NCBI GenBank assembly: GCA_913060575.1
Contig: CAJXRR010000003.1
Location: forward strand, 1-42,119
Reading direction: 5' to 3'
DNA from: an uncultured Flavobacterium sp.
Lineage (GTDB): Bacteria; Bacteroidota; Bacteroidia; Flavobacteriales; Flavobacteriaceae
DNA length: 42,119 bases
In this document: in pieces, positions 9,211-20,631 of the stretch
Layout: every line of letters starts with the position of its first letter
How positions within the stretch are numbered: position 1 is the first letter of the stretch
Translations under genes and position numbers: made by a program
Notes under the pieces: model-generated
Seen by the model: only the letters and a program-made list of their open reading frames with translations
Databases searched by the model: none
What the model was told of the DNA's origin: nothing

Positions 9211-10842
9211 ATGAAAAACTTTATTTTTTTATTATTTACCATTTTTATCGCTAAAGTTGGTTTATCTCAATCAACAAATCCTACAGATTTTTTACCAAAA
9301 GAATTTCATCAGCAAAGAAGGGAAATTCTTAGAAGTAAGATGCCTAATAACTCTGTTGTAGTAGTTTTTTCTAATGCTATTAGAAATAGAGCGAATGATG
9401 TTGATTTTGTTTTTCATCAAGATCCTAATTTTTATTATTTGACAGGTTATCGAGAACCGAGTGCAGTTTTATTAATTTTTTCTGACGAGCAAACAAATGA
9501 TAATGGAGAAACGTTTAATGAAATAATCTATGTACAAGAAAAAAATGTAACATCAGAAATGTGGAATGGTGTAAGACTTGGTAAAGAAGGAACCAAATCT
9601 AAACTGGGGTTTTCTAAAGTTGAAAATGGAATAGATTTTATACAATCTAACATCAATTTTAAACAATTTGATCAAGTTTTTATAGATGGGAAATTTAAAG
9701 ACGATTATCGAGATACTTCTGATATAGCCTCTATTTATGAACTAGTAAAAAGTTTTAAAGAAAAATCTGAGTACAATCCGAATATAAAAAACACAATAGA
9801 AAGTTTAGCGTATGGTTTAATATCAAAATCTACGCTAGAGAATAAAGATGAAACAAAAAAAGCGATAGAAGAGCTTACCACTAAGTATAGAGGTTTAAAA
9901 AACGATCCTTTCATTTTACATTTTATTGATTCTAATGATTTTTCACTATTAAAAGATATTCAAAGAAAAACAAGTCTTGCATTACAAATTGAAACGAATA
10001 TCAATTTAGATTTTTTTCCAAATCAGATGGCTACTTTAAGAGAAGTTAAAACAGATGAAGAAATAGTGTTGTTAACAAAAGCTATAAGAATTTCAGCTAT
10101 GGGGCAAATAGAAGTGATGAAAGCCATGAAACCTCATATGTCTGAAACTGAGTTACAAGGTATTCATGAGTTTGTTTACAAAAAATATGGAGCAGAATAT
10201 GAAGGATATCCATCTATAGTTGGAGCGGGAAACAATGGATGTGTTTTGCATTATATAGAAAATAGTAAAACCAAAGTTGGTAACGATTTAGTTTTAATGG
10301 ATCTTGGAGCAGAATATAGAGGTTATACTGCAGATGTAACAAGAACAATTCCAGCAAATGGAAAATTTACACCAGAACAAAAAGCAATTTACGACATCGT
10401 TTTTAAAGCGCAAGAAGCCGGTATAGCTGCCTATACGATTGGTGCTAAAATAAGCGAGCCTAAAAAAATAGCCAGACAAATTATTAATGAAGGTTTATTA
10501 AAATTAGGAATTATTAAATCATTAGATGAAAAACATTCATATTTACCTCATGGAACCACGCATCATATCGGATTAGATGTTCATGATCCTGGAAATTATA
10601 AAACTTTTGAAAAAAATATGGTTTTAACGATGGAGCCAGGAATTTATATTCCAAATGGTAGTCCTTGTGATAAAAAGTGGTGGGGAATTGCAGTTAGAAT
10701 TGAAGATGATATTTTAATTACTGAAAATGGTCCAATAAATCTTTCAGATGAAGCGCCAAGAACTACAAAAGCTATTGAAAAAATGATGGCTAAATCGAGT
10801 GTTTTAAATGCCTTTATCTTACCAAATCTTGATAAAAAATAA
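9211..10842 (+). CDS. Exported M24 family Xaa-Pro aminopeptidase (aminopeptidase P-like)
   Basis: Signal peptide [66 protein letters not shown] metal-ligand motifs. Confidence 0.93.
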   Translation: MKNFIFLLFTIFIAKVGLSQSTNPTDFLPKEFHQQRREILRSKMPNNSVVVVFSNAIRNRANDVDFVFHQDPNFYYLTGYREPSAVLLIFSDEQTNDNGETFNEIIYVQEKNVTSEMWNGVRLGKEGTKSKLGFSKVENGIDFIQSNINFKQFDQVFIDGKFKDDYRDTSDIASIYELVKSFKEKSEYNPNIKNTIESLAYGLISKSTLENKDETKKAIEELTTKYRGLKNDPFILHFIDSNDFSLLKDIQRKTSLALQIETNINLDFFPNQMATLREVKTDEEIVLLTKAIRISAMGQIEVMKAMKPHMSETELQGIHEFVYKKYGAEYEGYPSIVGAGNNGCVLHYIENSKTKVGNDLVLMDLGAEYRGYTADVTRTIPANGKFTPEQKAIYDIVFKAQEAGIAAYTIGAKISEPKKIARQIINEGLLKLGIIKSLDEKHSYLPHGTTHHIGLDVHDPGNYKTFEKNMVLTMEPGIYIPNGSPCDKKWWGIAVRIEDDILITENGPINLSDEAPRTTKAIEKMMAKSSVLNAFILPNLDKK

Positions 10843-11063
10843 TGAGTAAAGAACAACCCAATAATCCTTTGCACGGAATAAAATTAGCCACAATGCTAGA
10901 ACAATTGTATTTAGAATATGGTTGGGAAGAATTAGGAGAGATTTTAAATATTAAGGCTTTTAAAAACAATCCAACTTATAAGTCTAGTTTAAAATTTTTA
11001 AGAACTACGCCTTGGGCTAGAGAAAAAGTTGAAAATTTATATTTAAAGACAATTATTAATTAA
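10842..11063 (+). CDS. VF530 family DNA-binding protein
   Basis: [58 protein letters not shown] is characteristic of the family; overlaps the M24 stop (TAATG). Confidence 0.85.
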   Translation: MSKEQPNNPLHGIKLATMLEQLYLEYGWEELGEILNIKAFKNNPTYKSSLKFLRTTPWAREKVENLYLKTIIN

Positions 11064-11071
11064 TAGTTTTT

Positions 11072-11443
11072 ATGAGCAGTATTAATGACAAACTATTTGA
11101 TTTACCAGTAAACGAAACAATCGATTTTTTAAAAGAGGTATATAAAAATAAGATTGAATTATCTCAAAGAGAAGTCAATTTCTTAAAAGAGAAAGAAATT
11201 TACGATTATATTTTGCTAGGAATAATAGGACTTTTGATAGATAACAAGCCAAGAATTTTATTGGGTAAAAAACAACCATTTGATCTTGATATTCAGCAAT
11301 GGTGCTCAGAAATTAAAATAGATTTATCTGATTTAGAAAAAATAGCAGAGGATTATTTGGAGGATGATTTCTCAAATGATTCAGAATATATAGTAAGAAC
11401 AGTTATGCTAGAATATCCTAAGGATAAATTCTTAGATACTTAA
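11072..11443 (+). CDS. Hypothetical protein
   Basis: 123-aa ORF, closely spaced after the VF530 gene; tail-to-tail 4-nt overlap with topB. Confidence 0.7.
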   Translation: MSSINDKLFDLPVNETIDFLKEVYKNKIELSQREVNFLKEKEIYDYILLGIIGLLIDNKPRILLGKKQPFDLDIQQWCSEIKIDLSDLEKIAEDYLEDDFSNDSEYIVRTVMLEYPKDKFLDT

Positions 11444-13776
11444 TTAGAAATAATTTCTAAGACTAGTTCTTTCGTCAGTGGTTTTCCGTTGGCTATTTTT
11501 TTGATATGATCAAACGTAAAAACAAAATCACAACCATTTTTATAGTCTGAACATCCATAAGCAGACTTTCCTTTTAATACACTGCCTTTTTTGCATTTTG
11601 GACATGGAATTGTATTTGCATTTCGACTTTGTTTCGTATTCAGTTTATCAGCCTGTTTCTTTCGCTCAAGTTTAAATTGAAAGTTTTCATCAAAACGAAT
11701 TAGTCCTTCAACTTTTCCTGTTTCTGTGCTAAACCCTTTTAAATTCGTTGTGGAATTTTTGTCTAACAATCGAATGAGCTGATTTTCTGAAATCTTTTTG
11801 CCTAAAAACTCAAAAGGCATAATAAAATCACAAGTTTTATTATACTCAGAACAACCAAAAGCTTTGGAACCTTTTAATAAAGTTCCGTTTTTACATTTTG
11901 GACAACTTTTTCCGATAACTTGTTTTTTAGTTAGTATTTTATTTTTTGAAGATTTTTCAGTTGATGTGTTATGAGAAATTCTAACTTTACTTTTATTAGA
12001 ACGAACTTCATAAACCAATTCATCAACCATTTTTTTCATGTTATTGATAAATGTTCCTGCATTAAATTCTCCTCGCTCAATTTCCTTTAATCGTTTTTCC
12101 CAACGCCCTGTTAGTTCTGCAGATTTTAAAAGTTCATTATCAATCAAATCAATTAATTGAATTCCTGTTTGAGTTGGAATTACTAATTTCTTTTTGCGCT
12201 CAATATATTTTCTTCTAAATAAAGTCTCAATAATACTCGCGCGAGTAGAAGGTCGTCCAATTCCATTTTCTTTCATTAACTCACGCATTTCATCATCATC
12301 TACCTGTTTTCCGGCGGTTTCCATAGCGCGTAATAAGCTTGCTTCTGTATAATTTCTTGGCGGTTTGGTTTCCTTTTCTAAGAATGAAGGTTCATGTGAA
12401 CCTTTTTCGCCTTCAGCAAAAGAAGGCAAAACCAATTGCTCAGAGATCGATTTTTTGGTCTTAGTTTCTTCGGCGCTTGCACTGAGTTTTGTAGAAGTCG
12501 CAAAAACCACTCGCCAACCCTGAGTTAAAATTTCTTTCCCCGTCGTTTTGAATGGAACCTCGGCAGCTTTTCCTATCACAGCAGTATTGGAAACATCACT
12601 GTCTTCATAAAAAACAGCGATAAATCGTTTGGTAATGATATCATAAACTTGTTGCTGATTGTATTGCAAATTAGTTTGAATTCCGGTTGGAATTATAGCG
12701 TGGTGATCTGTTACTTTAGCATCGTCAAAAACCTTTTTTGTTTTTCTGATTTTCTTTCCTAATAAAGGTTGAGTAAGCTGACTGTAATTGGTCAGTTTTG
12801 ATAATATCCCAGCAACTTTAGGATATACATCATTCGGTAAAAAAGTAGTATCAACTCTAGGATAGGTAACTACTTTCATTTCATATAACTTCTGAACCAT
12901 TTTTAAGGTTTCATCCGCAGAAAAACCAAATTTGTTATTGCAATATACTTGTAAACCTGTTAGATCGAATAATTTTGGAGCGTAATCTTTTCCTTTCTTT
13001 TTAGTGACAGAAACGATTTCAAACTCGGCAGCTTTTACTTTATCCGCTAAACTTTGTCCATCTTCTTTGTTGGTAAAGCGTCCATCTTCATAATTGAACA
13101 AGGTTTCTCTATAAGTAGTCTGTAATTCCCAATACGGTTCTGGTTTAAAGTTTTCAATTTCTTTAAAACGATTTACTAACATGGCCAAGGTTGGAGTTTG
13201 TACTCTACCAACCGATAGTACTTGTTTGTAGCCACCAAATTTAACAGTGTATAAACGTGTTGCATTTAAACCCAATAGCCAGTCACCAATAGCCCTAGAA
13301 AATCCTGCATAATATAGATTGTCATATTTTTCAGAGGATTGCAAGTTGTTGAATCCTTCTTTAATCGCTTCTTCTGTTAACGATGAAATCCACAAACGTT
13401 TTACTTCTCCTTTATATCCTGCTTGATTAATAACCCAACGTTGAATTAATTCTCCTTCTTGTCCTGCATCACCGCAGTTAATAACTACAGTAGCTTTTTC
13501 AAATAAACTTTTAACTATGTTGAATTGTTTTTTGATTCCTGAATCTCCAGTAACTTTAGTTGTAAATTTTTCAGGCAACATGGGTAAGTTGTTCAAATCC
13601 CAACTTTTCCAATGTGGTTTGTAGTCTTTAGGTTCTAAAAGTGTACATAAATGTCCGAAAGTATAAGTAACTGCATAGCCATTACCTTCATAGTAACCAT
13701 CACGTTTAGTGTTGGCTCCCAGAATGTTAGCAATCTCTCTTGCAACACTTGGCTTTTCGGCGATACAAACTTTCAT
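11440..13776 (-). CDS. topB: DNA topoisomerase III with two C-terminal C4 zinc ribbons
   Basis: MKVCIAEKPSVAREIANILG, GRVQTPTLAMLVNR, YPRVDTTFLPND, GIGRPSTRASIIETLFRRKYI; two CPKCK...GCSxY..xCDF motifs. Confidence 0.95.
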   Translation of the reverse strand: MKVCIAEKPSVAREIANILGANTKRDGYYEGNGYAVTYTFGHLCTLLEPKDYKPHWKSWDLNNLPMLPEKFTTKVTGDSGIKKQFNIVKSLFEKATVVINCGDAGQEGELIQRWVINQAGYKGEVKRLWISSLTEEAIKEGFNNLQSSEKYDNLYYAGFSRAIGDWLLGLNATRLYTVKFGGYKQVLSVGRVQTPTLAMLVNRFKEIENFKPEPYWELQTTYRETLFNYEDGRFTNKEDGQSLADKVKAAEFEIVSVTKKKGKDYAPKLFDLTGLQVYCNNKFGFSADETLKMVQKLYEMKVVTYPRVDTTFLPNDVYPKVAGILSKLTNYSQLTQPLLGKKIRKTKKVFDDAKVTDHHAIIPTGIQTNLQYNQQQVYDIITKRFIAVFYEDSDVSNTAVIGKAAEVPFKTTGKEILTQGWRVVFATSTKLSASAEETKTKKSISEQLVLPSFAEGEKGSHEPSFLEKETKPPRNYTEASLLRAMETAGKQVDDDEMRELMKENGIGRPSTRASIIETLFRRKYIERKKKLVIPTQTGIQLIDLIDNELLKSAELTGRWEKRLKEIERGEFNAGTFINNMKKMVDELVYEVRSNKSKVRISHNTSTEKSSKNKILTKKQVIGKSCPKCKNGTLLKGSKAFGCSEYNKTCDFIMPFEFLGKKISENQLIRLLDKNSTTNLKGFSTETGKVEGLIRFDENFQFKLERKKQADKLNTKQSRNANTIPCPKCKKGSVLKGKSAYGCSDYKNGCDFVFTFDHIKKIANGKPLTKELVLEIISN

Positions 13777-13825
13777 TTACTAATTTTGAATAGCGGAAAT
13801 TAGTAAATTATTTGGGAAGTTATGT

Positions 13826-14245
13826 TTATTTATTTCTTGAAAACTTTATTGCCATTAATCCTCCTAACCAAGCCATTGGTATGAAAGCGATTGTAATATC
13901 TAAAACGTTAAACCAAATAGGTCCAGGTAATAGACAGCACATTATTATTCCTCCTAATAGGAATAACACACCGATTACTAATGAAAACTTTATTTTGTTT
14001 TTTACAGCGATTAATCCAGCGACAAACGCTCCAACTAAAGTACCAAAAGCATGAGCAAAAAAGGGAAAAATAAAATACTCATATCCTAAAGTTGTCATCA
14101 CAGATGCAAGAGCTTCCATATCATTGATATCAACACCTTCAATTGGAAAAACTGAATGACCTGTTTGAATAAGACCCATATTAATGATGCTACCTGCCAA
14201 CCATCCAAATATAATTGCTAGGATACTTTTAATTTGTGGTTTCAT
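13826..14245 (-). CDS. Conserved hypothetical integral membrane protein (four predicted TM helices)
   Basis: Hydrophobic segments IKSILAIIFGWLAGSIINMGLI, AHAFGTLVGAFVAGLIAV, FSLVIGVLFLLGGIIMCCLLPG, ITIAFIPMAWLGGLMAI. Confidence 0.75.
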   Translation of the reverse strand: MKPQIKSILAIIFGWLAGSIINMGLIQTGHSVFPIEGVDINDMEALASVMTTLGYEYFIFPFFAHAFGTLVGAFVAGLIAVKNKIKFSLVIGVLFLLGGIIMCCLLPGPIWFNVLDITIAFIPMAWLGGLMAIKFSRNK

Positions 14246-14270
14246 AATTTAGTTCATTTAAGTTTCCAAA

Positions 14271-14290
14271 AATCATTATTGATAATGATT
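14271..14290. promoter_or_regulatory. Inverted repeat AATCATTAT-TG-ATAATGATT, possible metalloregulator-type operator
   Basis: Perfect 9-bp arms with 2-nt spacer, 26 nt upstream of the 13826..14245 gene start. Confidence 0.4.
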
Positions 14291-14447
14291 GGTTATTTTG
14301 CTTAAGTAGCTAATTTATTGAAAATTAAATAATTAACAGAAGGTAAAAGGTGATTTTTCATTAGTATGAAAAAGCCAACAATCTTACTATCACTATGTAA
14401 TATTTATTATCTTTAGACTTTATTTAATTTAAACCAAATAAATTATT

Positions 14448-17300
14448 ATGATGAATATTAAATTTCGTTCAGTAATTTTTACTTTTTCAATCGTACTATT
14501 AGGTTTTGTTTCTTGTCAAAAAGATTCAAACTCTGATAAATTATCAATTGAATTTGAAAAATATGAATTAGAAAATGGATTACAAGTTGTGTTGCATCAA
14601 GACAAATCTGATCCTATAGTATCCTTAGCTATTCAATATGGAGTAGGTTCTAACAGAGAAAAAACAGGAAGAACAGGTTTTGCTCATTTATTTGAGCACA
14701 TGCTTTTTCAAGAATCTGAAAACGTGCCACAAGATCAATTTTTCAAAAAAATACAAGACTTAGGTGGAACTCTAAACGGTGGAACTTGGAAAGATGGAAC
14801 CATTTATTATGAAATCGTTCCAAATAACGCACTAGAAACTATCATGTGGTTAGAAAGTGATAGAATGGGATATTTAATCAATACGGTTACAGAATCTGCA
14901 TTTTATAATCAACAAGAAGTTGTACAAAATGAAAAGAGACAACGTGTAGACAATAATCCTTACGGACATACAAACTGGGTTTTAGACAAAGCTATTTATC
15001 CTGAAGACCATCCCTATAACTGGCAAGTAATTGGTGAGTTAGTTGACTTACAAAGTGCAACGATTGATGATGTAAAAGAGTTTTACGACAAATATTATGG
15101 ACCAAACAATGCAACTTTAGTCATTGCAGGTGACTTTGAAACTGATGAAGCAAAAGCTTTGATTGAAAAGTATTTTGGAGAAATTAAGCGTCGTCAAGAA
15201 GTAAAACCATTAGAGCCAAGAAGAGTAACGTTGAGTGAAACAAAACGTTTCTATCATGAAGATAACTTTGCTAGATCTCCTCAATTAAATATGGTTTGGC
15301 CAACATTAGAGCAATATACTGATGATGCATATGCTTTAGATTTCTTAGCACAGTTATTATCAGACGGAAAGAAAGCTCCGATGTATAAAGTTCTTGTAAA
15401 AGAGAAAGAATTAACATCTAGAGTAACTGCCTATAACAATTCACAAGAATTGGCTGGAGAGTTTCATGTAATTGTAACTGCAAACGGAGTAAATAATTTA
15501 GATGATGTAGAGTCTGCTGTTTTAGAATCTTTTAAGAAATTTGAAGAAGAAGGAATTACAGATAAAGATGTAGAACGTATTAAAGCAGGTTTAGAAACTG
15601 GTTTTTACAATTCTATCAGTAGTGTTTTAGGGAAATCATTTCAATTAGCACAATACAATGTTTTTGCTGGTGATCCAGGATTTATTACTGAAGATATTGA
15701 AAATGTTAAAAAAGTAACAAAAGAAGATGTCACAAGAGTATATAATAGATATATTAAAGGGAAGCCTTACGTGATAACAAGTTTTGTTCCTAAAGGAAAA
15801 CTAGAATTAGCAGCAAAAGATTCAAAAATTGCTCCGATTGTTGAAGAGAAAATCAAAGATAATGTTGATGTAAAAATAGCAGATAAAGATGCTGAAGTAA
15901 TTAAAACACCTTCTAAATTTGATAGATCTGTGGCTCCAAAAACAGGAGAATCCCCAAAATTAAATATTCCAACTTCATGGTCTACGACATTAAGTAATGA
16001 CATGAAAGTCTACGGAATTGAACAAACTGAAATTCCGATTGTTAACTTTAGCATGGTAATCGATGGAGGACACTTATTAGATTCTTTTGACAAAAATGGT
16101 GTTGCAAATCTAATGACAGACATTATGATGGAAGGAACTGCCAATAAAACACCAGAAGAATTAGAACAAGAAATAGAGCTTTTAGGTGCATCTATTAGAA
16201 TGTTTACAGGAAATGAAGCAATTACTATTTCTGGAAACACACTGGCAAGAAACTTTGATAAAACAATGAAGTTAGTAGAAGAGATTTTACTACAACCACG
16301 ATGGGATGAAGAAGAATTGAAGAGAATAAAAGTGAGCACGATTAATAGTGTGAAACGTTCTTCTGCAAATCCTAATGTTGTGGCTAGAAACATTGGAAAT
16401 AAGTTAATGTATGGTGAGAAACATATTTTTGCATATCCTGCAAGTGGAAGTGTTGAATCCATAGAAGCTATTACCATGGATGATTTAAAAGCCTTTTATG
16501 AGAAAAACTTTTCTCCTTCAGTAACTAAATTTCACGTAGTAGGTAATATTACTCAAGATAAAGCAACTTCAGTATTAGCAGATCTAGAAAGTAATTGGAA
16601 AAGCAAAGAAGTTACTTTTCCAACCTATGAGATGAATGGAGATAGAGATAAGTCATCAGTATATTTTGTTGATATACCAAATTCTAAACAATCTGTTATA
16701 AATATTGGTTATTTATCTATGGCAAGAACAGATCCTGATTATTTTGCTGCAACAGTAATGAACTATAAATTAGGTGGTTCTTTTTCTGGAAATGTGAATC
16801 TTATTTTAAGAGAAGAAAAAGGATATACTTATGGTGCAAGAACTGGTTTTAGTGGAACTAAAGTTAAAGGAGCATTCTCAGCTTCTTCTAGTGTAAGAAC
16901 CAATACTACTTTTGAATCTGTAAACATCTTTAGAGATGAAATAGAAAAGTATAAAGATGGAATTTCTCAAGAAGATTTAGATTTCACTAAGAATGCTTTA
17001 ATTAAATCAAATGCTAGACGTTTTGAAACGCAAGGTGCTTTACTAGGAATGTTACAAAACATTAGTAACTATAATTTACCAACAGATTATATTGCAGGAG
17101 AAGAAGATATTATTAGAAATATGACTCTTGAGCAACACAAAGCCTTGGCAAATAAGTATTTAGATGCTTCTAAGATGGGATATATGATCGTTGGAGATGC
17201 AGCTACTCAGTTTGCTAAATTCAAAGATGCTGGATTTGACGAAGTGATTCTTTTAGATAAAGACGGTAAAGAAGTAAAGCTTTCAAAAATAAAAATGTAA
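14448..17300 (+). CDS. M16 (insulinase/pitrilysin) family metallopeptidase lipoprotein, two fused M16 units
   Basis: Lipobox IVLLGFVSCQK; HLFEHMLFQE (HxxEH); second M16-like unit GVANLMTDIMMEGTANKTPEELEQEIE without HxxEH. Confidence 0.95.
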   Translation: MMNIKFRSVIFTFSIVLLGFVSCQKDSNSDKLSIEFEKYELENGLQVVLHQDKSDPIVSLAIQYGVGSNREKTGRTGFAHLFEHMLFQESENVPQDQFFKKIQDLGGTLNGGTWKDGTIYYEIVPNNALETIMWLESDRMGYLINTVTESAFYNQQEVVQNEKRQRVDNNPYGHTNWVLDKAIYPEDHPYNWQVIGELVDLQSATIDDVKEFYDKYYGPNNATLVIAGDFETDEAKALIEKYFGEIKRRQEVKPLEPRRVTLSETKRFYHEDNFARSPQLNMVWPTLEQYTDDAYALDFLAQLLSDGKKAPMYKVLVKEKELTSRVTAYNNSQELAGEFHVIVTANGVNNLDDVESAVLESFKKFEEEGITDKDVERIKAGLETGFYNSISSVLGKSFQLAQYNVFAGDPGFITEDIENVKKVTKEDVTRVYNRYIKGKPYVITSFVPKGKLELAAKDSKIAPIVEEKIKDNVDVKIADKDAEVIKTPSKFDRSVAPKTGESPKLNIPTSWSTTLSNDMKVYGIEQTEIPIVNFSMVIDGGHLLDSFDKNGVANLMTDIMMEGTANKTPEELEQEIELLGASIRMFTGNEAITISGNTLARNFDKTMKLVEEILLQPRWDEEELKRIKVSTINSVKRSSANPNVVARNIGNKLMYGEKHIFAYPASGSVESIEAITMDDLKAFYEKNFSPSVTKFHVVGNITQDKATSVLADLESNWKSKEVTFPTYEMNGDRDKSSVYFVDIPNSKQSVINIGYLSMARTDPDYFAATVMNYKLGGSFSGNVNLILREEKGYTYGARTGFSGTKVKGAFSASSSVRTNTTFESVNIFRDEIEKYKDGISQEDLDFTKNALIKSNARRFETQGALLGMLQNISNYNLPTDYIAGEEDIIRNMTLEQHKALANKYLDASKMGYMIVGDAATQFAKFKDAGFDEVILLDKDGKEVKLSKIKM

Positions 17301-17320
17301 GAAGCTTCATATTTATAAAT

Positions 17321-17359
17321 AAAAAAAAAGGTGTGATTTAAAAATCACACCTTTTTTTT
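17321..17359. terminator. Bidirectional terminator between the M16 peptidase gene and lysA
   Basis: AAAAAAAAAGGTGTGATTT-AAA-AATCACACCTTTTTTTT. Confidence 0.92.
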
Positions 17360-17361
17360 AT

Positions 17362-18582
17362 TTAAATATCAATAATCTCTTGATTCTTTAAAATATCTTC
17401 AAAAGTTTCTCTTTTTCGGATTAAATAATCATTTCCTTCATAGATCATTACTTCTGCTGGACGGTAACGTGAATTGTAGTTAGAAGCCATCGAGAAACAA
17501 TAGGCTCCGGCATTATGGAAACATAAAATATTACCTTCAGAGATTTCGCTAATTCTTCGGTTAGAACCAAAGGTGTCCGTTTCACAGATGTATCCAACAA
17601 CCGAATAATAACGGTCTCTTCCTTCAGGGTTTGAAATATTTGTAATGTTGTGAAAAGAATCATACATCATAGGTCTAACTAAATGATTAAAACCACTGTC
17701 AACACCAGCAAAAACAGTTGAGGTAGTTTGTTTTATTACATTTACTTTTGCTAAGAAATAACCTGATTCAGAGACTAAAAATTTTCCTGGTTCAAACATT
17801 AATGTGATGTTTCTTCCAAAATCTTTACAAAACTTATTAAAACGTTCAGAAAGTTGAACGCCTAATTGCTCGATATCTGTAGATATATCACCTTCTTTGT
17901 AAGGAACTTTAAAACCACTTCCAAAGTCAATAAAATCTATAGATTCAAATTGTTTTGCAACATCAAATAAAATTTCTGATGCGCGTAAAAAAGTATCAAT
18001 ATCTAAAATATCAGAACCTGTATGCATGTGAATTCCATTGATATGCATTCCTGTATTTTCAACAACTCTTTTTATATGTGGAACTTGGTGAATAGAAATT
18101 CCAAATTTAGAATCGATATGACCTACAGAGATTTTACTATTTCCACCCGCCATAATATGAGGATTGATTCTAATACAAACAGGAATTTCAGGATGTTTTT
18201 GTCCAAATAACTCTAAAATTGAAAGGTTGTCTATGTTAATCTGCACCCCTTTTTGAGCAACTTTTTCAATTTCTTCTAAAGAAACTCCATTGGGTGTATA
18301 AATTATTTTTTCTGGTGAAACTCCAGAAGCTAATCCTAATTGTACTTCTTGAATTGAGACTGTATCTAAACCAGCACCTAATTTTTTAAAATATTTTAGA
18401 ATATTAATATTTGACAATGCTTTTACCGCATAATTTATTTGAACTTGCTCAACACTAGAAAAAGCATTGGTAATTCTTTCATATTGCGATGCAATCTTTT
18501 GTGTGTCATAGACATACAAAGGACTATCATATTTTTCTGTTAATTGAAGTAATTGTTCTCTATTCATGAGTTCTAATTTCAA
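17362..18582 (-). CDS. lysA: Diaminopimelate decarboxylase
   Basis: YAVKALSN PLP-lysine motif, INPHIMAGGNSKISVGHIDSKFGI, DFGSGFKVPY, CETDTFGSNR, FHNAGAYCFSMASNYNSRYRPAEV. Confidence 0.94.
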   Translation of the reverse strand: MKLELMNREQLLQLTEKYDSPLYVYDTQKIASQYERITNAFSSVEQVQINYAVKALSNINILKYFKKLGAGLDTVSIQEVQLGLASGVSPEKIIYTPNGVSLEEIEKVAQKGVQINIDNLSILELFGQKHPEIPVCIRINPHIMAGGNSKISVGHIDSKFGISIHQVPHIKRVVENTGMHINGIHMHTGSDILDIDTFLRASEILFDVAKQFESIDFIDFGSGFKVPYKEGDISTDIEQLGVQLSERFNKFCKDFGRNITLMFEPGKFLVSESGYFLAKVNVIKQTTSTVFAGVDSGFNHLVRPMMYDSFHNITNISNPEGRDRYYSVVGYICETDTFGSNRRISEISEGNILCFHNAGAYCFSMASNYNSRYRPAEVMIYEGNDYLIRKRETFEDILKNQEIIDI

Positions 18583-18771
18583 AGCGAAAATATAAAAATA
18601 TGTATACTGATTACTAATTGTTTAAAAATATTACATATTGTTATTTTTTGTAGAATTTGGCTAGTTTTATATCGTGGAAAATCTGTTGATAACTAATGTA
18701 GATGGGCATTTTGATTTTTAATGAGAAATCCTATTTTAGCAAGGACTTCAAAATAACGGCAGAAAGATTTT

Positions 18772-20628
18772 ATGGCTCAAGAAACTAAGTATACAGAAGA
18801 TAATATTCGCTCACTAGATTGGAAAGAACATATCAGAATGAGACCTGGTATGTATATTGGAAAATTAGGTGATGGATCTTCTGCGGATGATGGTATCTAT
18901 ATTTTAGTAAAAGAGGTCTTAGATAATTCCATAGATGAGTATGTGATGGGTGCCGGTAAGACGATTGATATTTCTATTCATGGTAATAAAGTTTCCGTTA
19001 GAGATTACGGTCGAGGAATTCCGCTTGGTAAAGTTGTAGACGTAGTTTCTAAAATGAATACTGGGGGAAAGTACGATTCTAAAGCTTTTAAAAAGTCGGT
19101 TGGATTAAATGGAGTAGGAACAAAAGCAGTGAATGCATTATCTTCTTTTTTTAGAGTTGAGTCTAATAGAGACAACAAATCTGCAACAGCTGAATTTGAA
19201 CAAGGGAATTTAATTAACAAAGAACTCCTTGAAGAGTCTTCAAGAAGGAAAGGAACTAAAGTATCTTTTATTCCAGATGAAGCTATTTTTAAGAAATATA
19301 AATTCAGAAATGAGTATGTAGCTAAAATGTTGAAAAATTACGTCTACCTGAATCCAGGTTTGACGATTCTTTTCAATGGTGAAAAATTCTTTTCAGAAAA
19401 TGGATTAAAAGATTTATTGGAAGACAACAACAATCAAGATGATATGTTGTATCCAATTATTCATTTAAAAGGAAATGATATTGAAGTAGCTATTACACAT
19501 AGTAAAACACAATATTCTGAAGAATATCATTCTTTTGTAAATGGTCAACATACTACCCAAGGAGGGACACATCAAGCCGCATTTAGAGAGTCTTTGGTGA
19601 AAACAATCCGTGAGTTCTATGGAAAGAATTTTGAAGCTTCAGATGTTCGTAAATCTATTATTTCAGCTATTGCTATCAAAGTAATGGAACCTGTTTTTGA
19701 GAGTCAGACTAAAACAAAACTAGGTTCAACTGAAATGGGAGGCGGCTTGCCAACCGTAAGAACTTATATTAACGATTTTCTTAAAACTCAATTAGATAAT
19801 TATCTTCATAAAAACCCTGTTGTAGCAGAAAGTATTCAGAAAAAAATTCAACAAGCAGAGAAAGAGCGTAAAGAATTATCTGGCATTCGAAAACTGGCTA
19901 GAGATAGAGCTAAGAAATCTAGTTTACACAATAAGAAGTTACGTGATTGTAGAGTTCATTTAGGGGATATTAAAAAAGAAACACACCTAGAAACCACCTT
20001 GTTTATTACAGAGGGAGATTCGGCTTCTGGATCTATCACCAAATCTCGAAATGTAAACACCCAAGCAGTATTCAGTTTAAAAGGAAAACCTTTAAACTCT
20101 TATGGTTTGTCTAAGAAGATTGTGTATGAAAATGAAGAATTCAATTTATTACAAGCAGCTTTAAATATTGAAGACGGGTTAGAAGATTTACGTTATAATA
20201 ATATTGTAATTGCTACAGATGCCGATGTGGATGGAATGCATATTAGATTGTTATTAATCACTTTCTTTTTGCAATTCTTTCCAGAACTTATCAAAGAAGG
20301 GCATTTATATATTTTAGATACGCCATTATTTAGAGTTCGGAATAAGAAAGAAACGTTCTACTGCTATTCAGAAGAAGAGAAAAGGACCGCAATTCAAAAA
20401 TTAAAAGGAAAACCAGAAATCACTCGATTTAAAGGATTAGGTGAAATCTCGCCAAATGAATTTGTACATTTTATTGGTGATGATATTCGTCTAGATCCTG
20501 TAATGTTAGATAAAGATATGTCGATAGATCAAATGTTACAATTCTATATGGGTAAAAACACACCTGATAGACAGAAGTTTATCATAGAGAATTTGAAAGT
20601 TGAACTAGATATCGTTGAGGAAGTATAA
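18772..20628 (+). CDS. parE: DNA topoisomerase IV subunit B
   Basis: [77 protein letters not shown]. Confidence 0.96.
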   Translation: MAQETKYTEDNIRSLDWKEHIRMRPGMYIGKLGDGSSADDGIYILVKEVLDNSIDEYVMGAGKTIDISIHGNKVSVRDYGRGIPLGKVVDVVSKMNTGGKYDSKAFKKSVGLNGVGTKAVNALSSFFRVESNRDNKSATAEFEQGNLINKELLEESSRRKGTKVSFIPDEAIFKKYKFRNEYVAKMLKNYVYLNPGLTILFNGEKFFSENGLKDLLEDNNNQDDMLYPIIHLKGNDIEVAITHSKTQYSEEYHSFVNGQHTTQGGTHQAAFRESLVKTIREFYGKNFEASDVRKSIISAIAIKVMEPVFESQTKTKLGSTEMGGGLPTVRTYINDFLKTQLDNYLHKNPVVAESIQKKIQQAEKERKELSGIRKLARDRAKKSSLHNKKLRDCRVHLGDIKKETHLETTLFITEGDSASGSITKSRNVNTQAVFSLKGKPLNSYGLSKKIVYENEEFNLLQAALNIEDGLEDLRYNNIVIATDADVDGMHIRLLLITFFLQFFPELIKEGHLYILDTPLFRVRNKKETFYCYSEEEKRTAIQKLKGKPEITRFKGLGEISPNEFVHFIGDDIRLDPVMLDKDMSIDQMLQFYMGKNTPDRQKFIIENLKVELDIVEEV

Positions 20629-20631
20629 AAG

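Noticed and set aside
12234-12247. 14-bp perfect palindrome TACTCGCGCGAGTA
   Set aside because: Lies inside conserved topB coding sequence (STRAS motif of the GRPSTRASII region); explained by codons.
16010-16477. 155-aa minus-strand ORF
   Set aside because: Antisense to the M16 peptidase coding frame; composition is a shadow of the sense gene.
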